Assembly (NCBI RefSeq): GCF_958295425.1
Contig: NC_081135.1
Location: 37,831,956 to 37,895,955 of the forward strand
Length of the DNA stretch: 64,000 nucleotides
Direction: 5' to 3'
From: Solea solea
Taxonomy: Eukaryota > Chordata > Actinopteri > Pleuronectiformes > Soleidae
Below the pieces are notes generated by a model. That model searched no databases. It was given only the letters and a program-made list of their open reading frames with translations, and was not told the DNA's origin. Shown piece after piece: positions 47,885-59,660 of this stretch; position 1 is the first letter of the stretch, and each line of letters starts with the position of its first letter. The translations under genes and the position numbers were made by a program.

Positions 47885-48180
47885 ATAAACCACTCACTCT
47901 CCCACACCAAAGCCCATAGTGAAAATCAGTGATTTTAGCTGGCAGTGACACAGGAGCTGCTGGTCTATTGCTGCCTCGTGTGGTCACTTTGTGTCACTGA
48001 GGTAAATCTGAACGAAGGATTTCAAACCCCAGGTGACAAAATAACACATTTGAACTGACTAATGGAGGCAGCAGTGCATCAACAGCTCCTGTGTGCTGTG
48101 GTGTAAAATCACTGACTTTCTCTATGGGCTTTGGTGTGGGAGAGTACGACTTTTACAAAATGACACAAAGTTCAGTTTCT
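47885..48180. mobile_element. Palindromic MITE-like element, copy 3 (best preserved)
   Basis: Left end AAACCACTCACTCTCCCACA, CCAAAGCCCATAG; right end CTATGGGCTTTGGTGTGGGA, GAGTACGACTTTT. Inner arms ACACAGGAGCTGCTGGTCTA / TTGCTGCCTCGTGTGG and GGAGGCAGCAGTGCATCAAC / AGCTCCTGTGTGCTG. Total length near 295 bp. Confidence 0.75.
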
Positions 48181-48631
48181 AGGCCAAAAATGGGTGTTCA
48201 ACTGCAAAGAAAAGGAGGCAAACATATTCTTAAGCTATTGTAGACTTACACAAGAATACTGTAGATTTAGTCAGTGTTGATTCAGGGTCAACACTGAACT
48301 ATCCCTTTTACCTGAGCTCTGTGACCCCACAGGCATGAATGAGCCGTTTGCTGGCAGACGACTCCCACCCGGTGAGGAGAGGAGAGGAGGGAGGAGAGGG
48401 AGGAGGAAAGGAGGGAGGAAACCCACTTGAAGCCACAGGGAGGGGGAGAGAGAGAGAGAGAGAGGGAGCAGAGATTTATGACCTCACCTTGGGCAGGAAC
48501 AACAGAGCAAACACTGGTCTCACATCACAACTGCAGTTTCCTGTCCGTCCACACGTTTAAACACATTCATTAGTCTCTCTAATAATCTCTAATAATATCA
48601 TGTCACCAGCGAGAGAGAGAGGGACAGAGGG

Positions 48632-48663
<32 letters not shown>

Positions 48664-48919
48664 GCTATTCTGCTGAGCACGTAATTAAAGGATCATTCTG
48701 CAACATCATTATCATCATTATACGTGGGAGGGGTCGAACCACAGAGGTGTCAATTACAGGAGTGGAAGATATAAATAGATATAAATAGTGATGGAGTTTT
48801 TCCACTACACCGTTCCAGCATGACTCGGCACGGCATGGCACATGACTCAACGGAACCTTCCTGGCTAAATAAAGGATAAAAAAAATTAAAAGCTAGTACA
48901 AATTGGTGCGCTATTTATG

Positions 48920-49165
48920 TCGGCAAACGCTCGGACGAGCCAAAATGGCTGACTTCCGGTTGAGTTGAGGCCATGGTTACAGTCGACTTTTTTGTTCGTC
49001 TTGGTCAAAAACATCTTCCCACCAAGTTTGGGGAAATTCAGTGGAACTCAATTTTGCCTCCGTTTTCACCTTCAGGGGTGCTATAGAGCTCTTGAGCAAC
49101 GCACAGGTCCGGGAACTATGCCAATATCGCATTTTCGTCAGACCTGACCGCCAGGCAAATTTTCA
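48920..49165 (+). mobile_element. Interspersed repeat (CAAAATGGCTGACTTCCGGT family), copy 1
   Basis: CCAAAATGGCTGACTTCCGG, TTGAGTTGAGGCCATGGTTA, CAGTCGACTTTTTTGTTCGT, CACCAAGTTTGGGGAAATTC, GTGCTATAGAGCTCTTGAGC, ATGCCAATATCGCATTTTCG. Inverted and partial copies lie at 56185-56345, 58975-59180 and 59240-59410, all within about 10 kb. Confidence 0.7.
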
Positions 49166-50850
49166 AGAGTTTTATGAATGTTAACCACCTCAGAAATGAC
49201 CGGAAAGCCACGGATAGAATAATAATCTGAAGGATTAATAATAGGTTCCAAACGATGCTAATATGTGGGATTTGCGGTGTGGAAAATTGCAGAAACTTTC
49301 AGTGTGGACGCACCTTTTACGCAAACTACACAACTTTCACGTCTTTTTCAGGAGTTGCGTGACTCAGTTTGTGTTTTTTCGCGTTACAGAATTTGCGTAA
49401 AATACTTTTGTTACTTTTGGTTTAATTTGTATGTAATCTCACTGAATTTAAAAATCTAGCTCCACAGTGACTCCTCCTCCTCCCTCCTGCTGTGACAGAC
49501 AAGCTCCGCCTCTTCCTGTGGGAACTGCAACAACAGTAGATTTATGACCCCGGACGCCGTCGTTTCCAGCAGCCACGCCCACATCTGTCAGCACACGTCC
49601 AAACCTTAATTTACAACATTCCTTCACACAGTCTGACCTTCACGGGGTTCAAAGTGTTTTTGCTCGAGGGCACAGAGCAGTGGGAGCTGAACCCACAACC
49701 GTCCTGGTCTCAGGACTCCGTCTGTGTCTCTGCTGCACGTGAGTGATGATGTTGTCATGGGTGTAACTGATTTACTTTATCACAGGAGAATGTTTGAAGG
49801 TCTGTGATTGTTTAAATTCAGGTCCGGCTTTTTCTCTGCTGCAGAGTTTCTATAAAAACACAGATTTTGAACCCTGTGTTTCCTTTGGTTCTCGAGCAGA
49901 TTCTGTTCAGGGCGATTAGAAAGCCAACGATCCAGCTCGTGTTTTCACCACGTCTGAGCAGAACTGTTGAAGCTCAGTGGTCAGCAGTTTTCTTTCTTAT
50001 CCGTTCATCTTGTAGTTTGAACTTTAAAAACTGCATTTTCTTTGGTTTCTGAGACGATCTCATTTACATTAATCTGACTTTTTATTCTCTTAGTTAATTG
50101 TTCCGTCTGTAAAATGCCTGAATAGTTAACATTACCATTTCTTCTTCTTCCTCTTGTCCCCCAGTTTTCCTTTCACCACAACCTGTCTAGGCAGATGCTG
50201 CACATCTTTGGATGAATCTGTTTATGTTCTTGACTTATTCAAAGTTCATTCATTGTTCCACAAATTGTCAGAAAATGTTGAAAAATGTGTCTCGAACATT
50301 CTAAAAAAAATCAAATGTCTTTTTGTTTTTATGCACAAACCAAAATGATTGAGTTGTTATGGTTCTGTTTGTTCTCTGGGGAAAAAGCAATAACGAGAAA
50401 CAGCTCAGGTATTTGTTTTTCCTCAATGCTTTTCCAATTCTCTGGTGGTGAATTTGCGCTCAGATGAAAATGTTTGGCTAAAAACTGCAGCACCGTCTTC
50501 TTTTAGAGTTATTACTTATTTACCTTTCACAGATTTTCAGCCGTTTACGTCATTTGTCGGTGGAAAATAAAGAAAGAAGAGTCACAATCTGACCTGCAGA
50601 TGTTTGAAGAAGCTCTGGACATGTTCTGTAAAACTACTTCTTACCACACTTTTCCATTACACAGTTCCAGATCGACTCCACTTTCTTTTCTTTGCTTTTC
50701 CATCAGTGATAGAACCTGCTGTTTGTTTTACTTTAACTACAAAATCTATTTATAATCCCAAAATCTACTTAAAATACCAAATTTGATTTATAATTCCAAA
50801 ATTTATTTATAATCCCAAAAGCCACCGATCGTGAGCACATTGAGTGGCAT

Positions 50851-51026
50851 TTCAGTTCAGTTGTATTTCAGTTCAGTTGTACTTCAGTTCAGTTGTAATT
50901 CAGTTCAGTTGTACTTCAGTTCAGTTGTACTTCAGTTCAGTTGTACTTCAGTTCAGTTGTACTTCAGTTCAGTTGTACTTCAGTTCAGTTGTATTTCAGT
51001 TCAGTTGTATTTCAGTTCAGTTGTAT
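50851..51026. repeat. 16-bp tandem array, 11 copies
   Basis: Eleven copies of TTCAGTTCAGTTGTA plus one variable base (T, C or A), in exact 16-bp register. Because 16 is not a multiple of 3 and the unit lacks stops, two plus-strand frames stay open through the array. They are not genes. Confidence 0.95.
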
Positions 51027-51885
51027 TTCTTACTGAACGATTCTGTGAACAAATCTTTTTAATCAACTGATTCTAATGATTCCGTTTAACCCAAAACGAC
51101 TGCTTCACTAGTTTGTTTGTTTGTGTCGCGTAGAAAAAACCACGTCACGGCAGAGTGACGCAGCCGTTACTATGACGACTCTGCCCATGTTGAGAAGGAG
51201 GAGCTATGAAGTCATGGAAAAGAACCAAAGCGAGCTAGAGCTGTAATCTTGTTGTGACTCATCAGAAAAAATCCGGACTGAATCATCTGAATATTTTCCA
51301 GCCTGAAAACGTCCTCAGTCGTCCACGGTTCTGGTTCTGGTTCTGGTTCTGTTTTTTTTTTTGATGATAAAAACGACAAACACGTTCATTCAAAGGTTCA
51401 GAAGCTGGTGAGTGAGTGAACGTTTATCCTGCAGATTCAGACACAGAAGTGCAATTAGAGCTCGTACAAAACAAAAACACCACAGAATCATCCTAATCTG
51501 TGCAAACTGAAGGTCAGAGCATCTATTGTTTAGTAAATGTTAGTCGTACCACGTCGCTGCCGCCGCCGCCATCGTCGTAGCCACAGTCACAGAAATAACG
51601 TGTGAAGAGGAGTGAAAGGATTTCTGTGTCTGTGCAGAGTTTATAAAAATATACAAATATAAGTCTGTACCAACTCCACTCTCTCTCTCTCTCTCTAAAC
51701 GAGTCCGTGCTTCACTGCAGCACACAGGAAGTCAGAGATAACACAGTGATCGTCTCCTGTCCACAAAGCCCCGCCTCCTCCCCTCTCTCCTCCCTCTGAC
51801 TTCAGACTTAGTTCATGTTCACGTCTGTGATCGTTACAGAGAGAGAGAGGAGTGTGTATCGTCCGTCGCTCAGTCCTCCAGGGAA

Positions 51886-51912
51886 GTGTGTGTGTGTTTG
51901 TGTGTGTGTGTT

Positions 51913-51945
<33 letters not shown>
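51886..51945. repeat. (GT)n tract in the probable itgb5 3' UTR
   Basis: Imperfect then pure GT, 34-93 bp beyond the itgb5 stop codon in gene sense, so CA-repeat in the mRNA. Confidence 0.85.
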
Positions 51946-51946
<1 letters not shown>

Positions 51947-51978
51947 GGACCGGTCCTGCCGAGTCCCGAGCCGATGGA

Positions 51979-54664
51979 TCAGTGGACGCCACCGTTGTAC
52001 GACTTCTCGTACATGTCGAAGTCCGTCTCCACAAAATGTGTAGTGACTGGCTGTTTGTACAGAGGGTTGGACGCCTGAGGGACAGAAGACGTCCACGTTA
52101 TTAATATTATAATGATTATAATTAATAAAAGAACACATTTTTTAACTCACGATGACAACAGAGTCAAATATTTACTGGGATTTATGCCATTTTATCTGTT
52201 TCTGGCTGCTAAAACTAATAATACACAACTCCTTATATGGACATCCTGGGTGTGTGTGTGTGTGTTTTAAGATCAAAGTTATGATTCGTGAGTCGTGATA
52301 ATTGTGGGAAAAGTCACAAAAAAAAAGTGTTTTTCTTTTATTTTTGTCCATAAAAAACAAGCCAAGCGAACTTTGAACTGTGACGGATTTACACATTTAT
52401 ACAAATTAAATATAGTTTTTATAGGTGTGTTTATATAGTTGGTGAAAATGAAAAGAAATAAAATATAATTTAATATAAAAATATAATTTCAAAGGATATG
52501 GAGTCATGGAAAAAAAAAGCATCTTAAATGCTCTCTTAAAGTCCAACAGAAACGGAACTTTCCCGATATTATTTTTTTTTATTTTTCTGTTTGAATATGA
52601 ATAAATTCATCATTCACTGCTAACTGCTGCTGTGTGTATGCCAGGCCTGTGTGTGGCGCTGTGAGGCTGGAGATGTGGATTTACCAAACACAAGAAGAAC
52701 GACGGGCTATGACATCATCGTTTTCTCTATTTCACTAGTGTACTGTGTTTACAAGCCTGGTGGTCCAAACTAATCCCTTTAGTGGTCCAACTTTGGTCCA
52801 CGGGCCACACTCTGGGCAGCCCTGCTTTATACTACAGCTGTGTCATTGGTTAAAAGTGATAAAAAATAATGTGATATTTAGTTTCAGTGGTTAGGTTCTC
52901 GCGCTAACAGGAAGTAGCCGCAAAAAAAAAGAAAACCAGAAAACAAACGAATGAAGCCGGGTTTCCTCACCATCTCGTATCGGGCTCGTGAGCGAGCGCT
53001 CTGGAAGTGAGCGAACTCCCGCCGGTCGTGGATGGTGATGACGAGCTTCCACACGGCGAGCAGGACCACGCCCACCAGCAGGATGCTGCCCACCACGGCC
53101 AGCAGAACCATCAGAGCGTCCGGACCGCTGCCGCACTCTGACCCGACGCACAGGAAACAACGTTACGTCACAACACTGCTCACTTCCAACAGACAAACGT
53201 GAGATTAAAAACTCGACAAACGTGAGATTAAAATCCCGACCTGGCTCTTTGAGCGCGGTGAGGATGGAGCGTCCGCTGGCGTGTTCAGAGTACGTGAACT
53301 TCATGATGCAGTCATTTTCTGTTTTATACAAACACATGACGGCGCTGGAGTCGTCTGTTTCTGAGAGAGAGAGAGAGAGAGAGAGACAAATAACCCAGGA
53401 ACTTGACCTGTGGGGGCAGCAGTGCACCTATTAGTTTACAGTCCCACTGAAATCACTAGGAACTAGATTTCCTGCATGTTTAACTTAATCTAAAATAATA
53501 AATTATATACAGAGACGCTCGTCTACATATGCAAACAAATAAATATGATTTTATTTTTGCAGTGAAATGAGATGAAAACAGAGAGACAGTGTTTTCAGTC
53601 AGTCTCCATCATCAGGCTCATGAGGGAGGGTGAGGTCAGAGCCGCCTCCTCCTCCTCCTCCTCCTCCTCCTCAAACACAAACTATCTGGAATGTACATGT
53701 GGACTCTATTAGGCAGCAGTCAGATGCAGGAATGCTATGAAACAAGTGGGATCAGGTCCAGAGCCGAGCTGAGCCAACATGGAGGAGAGCGCCGCTCTTA
53801 TTTTAGCCTCACTAGCACACGCACATACACACACACACACACACACCAGCGTCACTGCTGCTACATGCTGAAGGTCAAAGGTCACTGTGAGGTGGTAAAC
53901 ACTGTCAGAGATTCTCACTGTACAACAATAATAAATATCCTTTATTCCCTCAGTGTGATCATTTAAAGTTTAAAGTTAATCAGGACACACACACACACAC
54001 ATTGTGTGGATGAATAATCACAACTTCATTTTCACTTATTTCAAACATGTTCAAGAAAAAACATTTGTTTTTCAGGACGGACCCAAATACAATCTCTCAC
54101 GACCTTGAAAGGGTTTGGTCGAGGGTCAAAGGTCAAATGTTTCTGTACAGTACAGATGTCAGGACACACACACATCACAGGTGTGTGAGGCAGTAACACA
54201 CACACACACAGAATAAAACATCTTATAAAAACATCTCCAAACGTCTTTGGCGTATAGTCAAACCTGTTACCATGGCAACACAGAAAGTCATGAAACTCAA
54301 ACATCAGTTTGTGATTAAAGCTCATTATTACATATAACAATATATGTATATATGTGTATATATACATATACATAAATAAATATATACACTGTATATATTT
54401 ATATGTATATATATATATACACATAGACAAATACATTAAAATACAGCACAACAGTGACACACACACACATCTAAACATTTATAATAATCACACACACACA
54501 CACGTGTCAGCTGACGTCACCTGACGATTGACTGTACTCTGGCAGGTAACCATGGCAACTCTGATGAGAACAGACAGTCAGGGAGGTTTGTAATGAGGAG
54601 GAAAATGTTAGAGACGCCACAGATGTGTGAGTGAGTCTCTGTGACACACAGCTGCTTTCTCTCT

Positions 54665-54714
<50 letters not shown>

Positions 54715-54776
54715 GCCCCACAACTTAAGACCTGGTTTTAGGGTTAGGATAAGAGTTTAGATTAAGGTTAGGATAA

Positions 54777-54807
<31 letters not shown>

Positions 54808-56007
54808 TTCTGTTATAAACACTGACCTTGTCAAGTCCAGTCCAGACCAAAACCTGGTCCTAATGAGGCAGAACATCATGTATGATGATTTCTGGTTAAA
54901 GTCTGGGACTCAGGTTTGAATTGTGGTTCAGTTAAGATTATGGAAAACACTGTGTATGTGTGTGTTTGTTTGAGGTATCCCTCATGTTGTGGGGACAAAA
55001 ATCAAGTCCTCATAATGTCAAATATTACATTTTAAGGTGGAGATTAGAGTTAAATGTCTCCAGGAAATGAATATGAGTCAGAGTAATGTCCTCTGTGTGT
55101 GTGTGTGTGTGTGTGTGTAGTCACCTAAAGTCTCCACAGTGATGATTTCATCCTTGCACAGACGCTGGCAGGTCTGGTTGTCTGCAAGTTGTCCAGAGTT
55201 GAAGAGCCGACACTCGATGCACTCCCTGACGTCCAGACCAGGAGAAACACACACACAGCAGTGAAGCATAAAAACGCTAAAAACTGCAAATCATTTCCAC
55301 ATACACATGAATGGGACACGGTCGAAAAAATTATCAGAACCCCGCCCACTTTGCAGCGTCACAGTACTTTAACGCAGAGACGTGGTTAGAACTTTAAAGT
55401 CACATGACTCAGGACTTTCCTCACCGACGTCAACGTTCTCATATCTCTTATTGCTTTTAAACAATCGCACTACGTTTGGTGCTTTTTTCATTTCTGCTCA
55501 AACCTTAAACTTTAAAACACGCTGTTTTCTCGGTTTTTCACCGGTTTTGTACAGTTACAAACAGCTGTTTGGAGGGAGGGGGCGGGGTTTGTGAGTCAGT
55601 CCCCAAAGTTTTAAAGGTTGATTCCACAAACTTTTGCCATCACGTGATTGTGTATTAACCCCGCCCCCTAAAAGAAGAAAAACTTCAGATTATCTTCACT
55701 TAATCCCCAAAAAACGACACGTTCATGTCTCAATATTCCAAAAAAAGTTGCAATAACACTGTCCATAAGACGACTTCTTCTTACCTCTTGGTGCCGCAGG
55801 CGTCAGGACAGGTGGGACACTTCTCACACGTGTCCCCGAAGGCGCCCGGCTCGCTGCACTGGCAGCGACCGCACACGCAGCTGCCGCGCCCGCTGCACAT
55901 CTGCCCGTCGTCCGACATGCAGCTGGACGTCTCCGTGGAGCAGTTGCAGTTGTCGCCGACGTAGCCGGCGTGACACTTGCACTCGCCGCAGTGACACTCG
56001 CCGTGAC
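51979..56007 (-). CDS. itgb5: Integrin beta-5, 3' part only (last five coding exons)
   Basis: Exons 56007-55785, 55225-55125, 53360-53241, 53137-52971, 52074-51979; in-frame phases, 234 complete residues plus stop. Order: last integrin EGF-like repeats ([49 protein letters not shown]), beta-tail domain ([40 protein letters not shown]), membrane span ([20 protein letters not shown]), and cytoplasmic tail ([32 protein letters not shown]...EKSYNGGVH). These match ITGB5 rather than ITGB3 or ITGB6. With alpha-V it forms a vitronectin receptor at the plasma membrane; the HDRREF and NPLY motifs serve talin binding. Odd points: the distal NxxY site reads EKSY, where human has NKSY, and exon 53360-53241 uses a weak GTCGGG donor. 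The upstream exons are not in the remaining 8 kb, so the preceding intron exceeds 7.9 kb. Confidence 0.93.
52750..52835. mobile_element. DNA-transposon-like terminal fragment in the last itgb5 intron
   Basis: GTGGTCCAAACTAATC, GTGGTCCAACTTTGGTCCAC, GGGCCACACTCTGGGCAGCC, CTGCTTTA. Resembles teleost hAT-like ends; partial only. Confidence 0.45.
54346..54425. repeat. (TA)n/(CATA)n compound microsatellite in an itgb5 intron
   Basis: Alternating TATATG/TACATA units over about 80 bp. Confidence 0.8.
54667..54711. repeat. (GT)n microsatellite in an itgb5 intron
   Basis: About 22 GT units. A second (GT)13 lies at 54777-54803, at the end of an inverted repeat-family copy that runs to about 55060. 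Confidence 0.88.
54800..55065 (-). mobile_element. Microsatellite-linked interspersed repeat, copy 2 (inverted)
   Basis: TGACCTTGTCAAGTCCAGTC, CAAAACCTGGTCCTAATGAG, GCAGAAC, then further right AGTCCTCATAATGTC and CTCCAGGAAATGAATATGAG: the reverse of the word order at 45.43 kb. (GT)n adjoins both ends. Confidence 0.55.
55094..55118. repeat. (GT)12 tract next to an itgb5 donor site
   Basis: In transcript sense the intron starts GTGACT and passes straight into (CA)12 from position +7, downstream of the exon at 55225-55125. Confidence 0.9.
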
Positions 56008-56184
56008 CTGGACGAGAGGAGAGAGAGAGAGAGGAGGGAAGACAGACGTCAGCCACTTTACTCCTTTTTATACGCTTCAGATTTAGAGCCTGAGCCACGA
56101 ATGGCAGGAGGCCCGAAACGGCTCCTGGCACGGATTTGTGAGCGGGTTAACGAGCACAAAAACTCCTGAAACTTTGCATGACGG

Positions 56185-56345
56185 TCAGGTGTGGCGAAAA
56201 TGCGATATTAGCATAGTTCCCTTACCTGTGCGTTGCTCAAGGGCTCTATAGCACCCCCTATGGTGAAAACAGAGGCAAAATTGGGTTCCACACAATTTCC
56301 CCAAACTTGGTGGGAAGATGTTTTTGACCATTTGTCCATTTTGGC
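56185..56345 (-). mobile_element. Interspersed repeat (GGCTGACTTCCGGT family), copy 2, inverted
   Basis: CGAAAATGCGATATTAGCAT, AGTTCCCTTACCTGTGCGTT, GCTCAAGGGCTCTATAGCAC, TTCCCCAAACTTGGTGGGAA, GATGTTTTTGACCA: reverse complement of the 49.0-kb copy. Confidence 0.7.
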
Positions 56346-57059
56346 GATTTGCACCCTATGTGAATGAGTGAGACACATCAACGAAAAGTTGTCGAAAGGT
56401 TGGACGCGAGGGCCCTGTAATGTTCTCTGTGTCTTTTTAAATACCCTCTGTTTGCCCTTGTAACCACGGAAACCATGAGAGGAGGGGGGTTTCCCTGCAG
56501 GGACTGAACAAACTGCCTCCTCTGTATCACACTTATTATCTTATTATCTGCTCTGCAACAAACCTAACAGGAAGTGCTCCTTCAGGGGGAGTGAACCGAG
56601 TCCCTGTGGGACTGAGATCTGTCCCCGGTCCTCGGTGTGAGTGCCGTCCTCCCGCCACAGACCACTGTGACACACAAGGAGCTGCTGAGAGAGGGAAGGG
56701 AGCAGCTGTAAAACCAGGACCCTCCACAAAGACCACTGTGCCGTTATCGTTATTCAGACGGCTAGAAAACGTTGACCCAGAGGAGGCAGACGTGGGTCAG
56801 AGCCGTGGATACGCGGTGGTGCAGTGGCGTGTGCATCTGTGCAGAATAACATCTGTGCTTGAACAGCAGCAGCAGCTGCCAAGGTTTGAAGACGAGCGGC
56901 GGTGACAAAGTGCTCTAACAGAATTCCCAGCGTGATCAGAGCAGCTGTGGAAAGCAGCGCACGCCACATTTAATTCAGCATTCAAACACGCGACCCTTTA
57001 AATGTCTGATTGTGTTCAGCAGCAGCGAAGACGCCAGAGCAGAGTCTGTTACAGACTAA

Positions 57060-57206
57060 AGTACTACATTCATCCATTCATACACATTCACTCACACACC
57101 AGAGCCATCTGGTGCAGACTGGGGTTCAGTGTACATCTGTAGGAGCTGGGGCTCAAACCCACAACCTTCCAGTTGATAGACATCCCGCTCTACCACTGAG
57201 CCACTG
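57060..57206 (-). mobile_element. tRNA-derived SINE-like element
   Basis: On the minus strand the head reads GTGGCTCAGTGGTAGAGCGG (RNA polymerase III A-box-like) and, about 35 bp on, GGTTGTGGGTTTGAGCC (B-box-like), followed by an unrelated body ending in CATTCATCCATT-type repeats. Spacing and motifs fit a tRNA-headed SINE. It lacks a foldable complete tRNA, so it is not a tRNA gene. Confidence 0.65.
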
Positions 57207-58974
57207 ACCACGACACTCTGACACGCACACGCAAACAGTTAAAAACACGAGTCTCGTTCAGTCTCAGGCTCTGACAATAAGTTGAGGAGAATTGTTGTTT
57301 AACCACAGAGAAGCACAGAGCTGTGCAGAATAATAAAATAATAAAAGACATAAAAAGCTCAAGCAAGGCAATCGTTTATTCATAAATACAACATTGAAAA
57401 ACCCCTGAAACTGTTAGTAAACAGTTCTGACAGGAAGTAGTTTTACTGTATCACTTTCTGGGAAGCGACCGTGACATCATTCGTCAGAATTTGGAGCGAG
57501 AGACAATGCTAATGGTAGCAACAAGTGAGCTAAGAGGTAGCATCAAAACACTTCAAGCTAGGTTGAGTAAGATAGTGTAGAAATGCTAGCAATATGTTTT
57601 TAACCCTTCCTGCTAGCTCCTATGGTCCGCCTCCAAAACTGTGGCTGTAGTGGAACTGTAAATGTTGTCCAATTTTAGTCAGACTAAGACAATCGTTTAG
57701 TCAGACTAAGACAATAATTGGGTTTACATGTTAGTCCGACTAAAACTGAACTAGTCACTAGTCGGACTGACATGCCTGGATAATGCTGATTCATAGTCTG
57801 ATTACTCCTGCATGTGTATAAGCTTAGTCGGACTGGAGTTGAACTTGGCGTCCGCCTCTGTCTTTGACCCGGAACGAGAAGGAAACGACGTACAAACTGT
57901 TACTGTCGGTGTTGGCGAGAACAAAAGCCGAGTGGAGAGGAGCCACTTTTGGGCGGACGATTTTCTGTGATGTAAAAGGTTGACGGGAAACTGATTCAGA
58001 ACACGCGTTCTTATAGAGACATATGGCGCCACCTACGGAGGCGGAGTCAGAATCAACTGATTCTAATGATTCAGTTACACCCAAATCAACTTGTACAGAT
58101 AATCCAGTCTCTGTCTCCAGACCACGGTCTCTGCAGGTGTGTTTCCTCACAGGTAGAAGCAGGTCACTTATTAACAGACAAGAGCAAATAATTCAACGTG
58201 ACCTGAATAAAAGAAAGAAAAAAAAGGTCCCGTTTATTACAGCACTGGGGGGTGGGGCTAGAGACACCAGCAGAAAACTCTTTATTCATTCATGTCTGTC
58301 AGGACTTGACGAGGCTAAAGAGAAGGCCAACCTTTATTTTTACAATCACTGTCATTATGAGAAACTGGCTGTCTGTTTGAGGAGTGGCTTCTCCGTCTGT
58401 CCAACTCGCACTCACCACAGTCTGGGATTAGAGCAGTGAGATTACACTGTCACTCTGTGGATTACAGCCACATCCTCAAAGAAAGAGGTCACACAAACCT
58501 CTCCCAGTGAACGGGAAACTTTCCTGTCTTGTTATCGGCGTTGTGCAACTTCGTCGTCTCACTCTTCCGTTATTCTGTGGATTTCTGAGGCGGCAGAATC
58601 AAATGAATGCTTCATTTTCTCGGAGCACCACTCCCAAACCTCGGTCCGTGGCGGCTGCCATGATGAGTGGCATGTGGCTGAGTCACGATACCAACGCAGG
58701 GTGTGTGACCTTAAATGACCGCACTGCTGCTGCTCGACACAAACACTCTTTCTTTTTCTTTAGTCTGATTTTTAAAAAAGGATAAAAGAAGTGCAGCTGC
58801 GTGGACTATGAGGTGATTGTCGGACATGTTGCGACGTGCCGCTTCCTTCAAACACTCTCCACTGCTTATTATGTTCATCAGAGAGCGATTATGTCGTGAT
58901 TACGCCGCCTGTTACAAGGTGCTGCAGTCTGAAGAACGGCTGCTTTTATCTGAGCTGCAGGAGAATCACATGAT

Positions 58975-59180
58975 TCTTCAGCTCGATCTTTCCGACGTGT
59001 ATTGTGAAAAGTTGTTTTTTTTGCGGATTGAAAAACCGCCAAACAGGAAGTGCCCTATGACTTTGGCATGCATTGAGATCCACGCGAAACTCGGTGGGAA
59101 GTTGTTCTAGACCGAGACGAACAAAAAAGTCCACAACTCAACAGGAAGTCGGCCATTTTGGTGATTTGCACCCTACGTAA
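58975..59180. mobile_element. Interspersed repeat (GGCTGACTTCCGGT family), copy 3
   Basis: AACAGGAAGTGCCCTATGAC, TTTGGCATGCATTGAGATCC, ACGCGAAACTCGGTGGGAAG, TTGTTCTAGACCGAGACGAA, CTCAACAGGAAGTCGGCCAT. A tandem fourth copy follows at 59240-59410 with ACTTCAGCATACGTTGAGTT, CGACCGTAACCATGGTCTCA and CAACAGGAAGTCGGCCATTT. Confidence 0.7.
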
Positions 59181-59404
59181 ATGAGCAAACTCGTCCAATC
59201 GCGTTTGTCGTACTGACACTAAAAAAAAAAACCCTCTGCATCTTTTCACAAAACAGGAAGACTGACTTCAGCATACGTTGAGTTCCAGATGTTATCGACC
59301 AATACGAACAAAACAGTCGACCGTAACCATGGTCTCAACTCAACAGGAAGTCGGCCATTTTGAATTTTGGCGACTTGCACCCTACGTGAACGAGCAAACT
59401 CGTC

Positions 59405-59660
59405 CAAAACACTGGCTTCCCTTCTGCCAAAGAATTGATTACATTTCTGACCTGGTGGCTTACTATAAACCACTAAGGTCAACTGGGCCAGGTTTGCTCT
59501 GTGTCCCCAGAACCAGGACTCCCAGAAACTCCCAGAAGTGTGCCAGTCTGAAAAAGTCTATTTTATTTACGTTCCTCTTTCTTTTCTTTAAGGTTGGACA
59601 CAAAATACCATTTTGAATACGACATAGATTCCTTTATGCGGATGACACCATCAATACCTC
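59405..59660 (+). mobile_element. Decayed non-LTR retrotransposon (LINE) fragment
   Basis: Plus-strand translation at 59405-59540 gives HWLPFCQRIDYISDLVAYY, then PLRSTGPGLLCVPRTRT, which resembles the C-terminal region of reverse transcriptases in teleost LINE families (HWLPVRQRI... / ...GLLVVPRxRT). At 59631-59651 a different frame reads LYADDTI, the RT active-site box. The two pieces are in the wrong order, so this is a rearranged relic with no intact frame. Confidence 0.55.

Larger units (their letters stand above)
41531..51978. other. Gene-poor interval between tnfaip6 and the itgb5 3' end
   Basis: About 10.4 kb without a recognisable coding exon. It holds two large minisatellites (42.5-43.1 and 46.4-47.1 kb), two palindromic-element copies (44.0 and 47.9 kb), a microsatellite-linked repeat (45.43-45.70 kb), a 16-bp array (50.85-51.03 kb) and several CA/GT tracts (42139-42178, 43371-43401, 45212-45270, 45395-45427). 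The part nearest itgb5 probably includes its 3' UTR with a (CA)n at about 51886-51945. Confidence 0.6.

Noticed and set aside
54041..54478. 145-codon Tyr/Ile-rich minus-strand frame
   Set aside because: Most of it is a translation of the TA/CATA microsatellite, and it lies in an itgb5 intron.
51979..56007. Assignment of this integrin to beta-3 or beta-6
   Set aside because: ECGxxPx[10 protein letters not shown], [18 protein letters not shown] and the SYNG tail match beta-5.
57151..57206. Possible tRNA gene on the minus strand
   Set aside because: A- and B-box-like motifs are present, but no acceptor stem or anticodon arm can be folded. The flanks look like a SINE body.
58023..58439. 138-codon plus-strand frame in the itgb5 intron
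   Set aside because: It starts inside a dispersed repeat (ACTGATTCTAATGATTC also occurs at about 51065), has no recognisable domain and no splice context.
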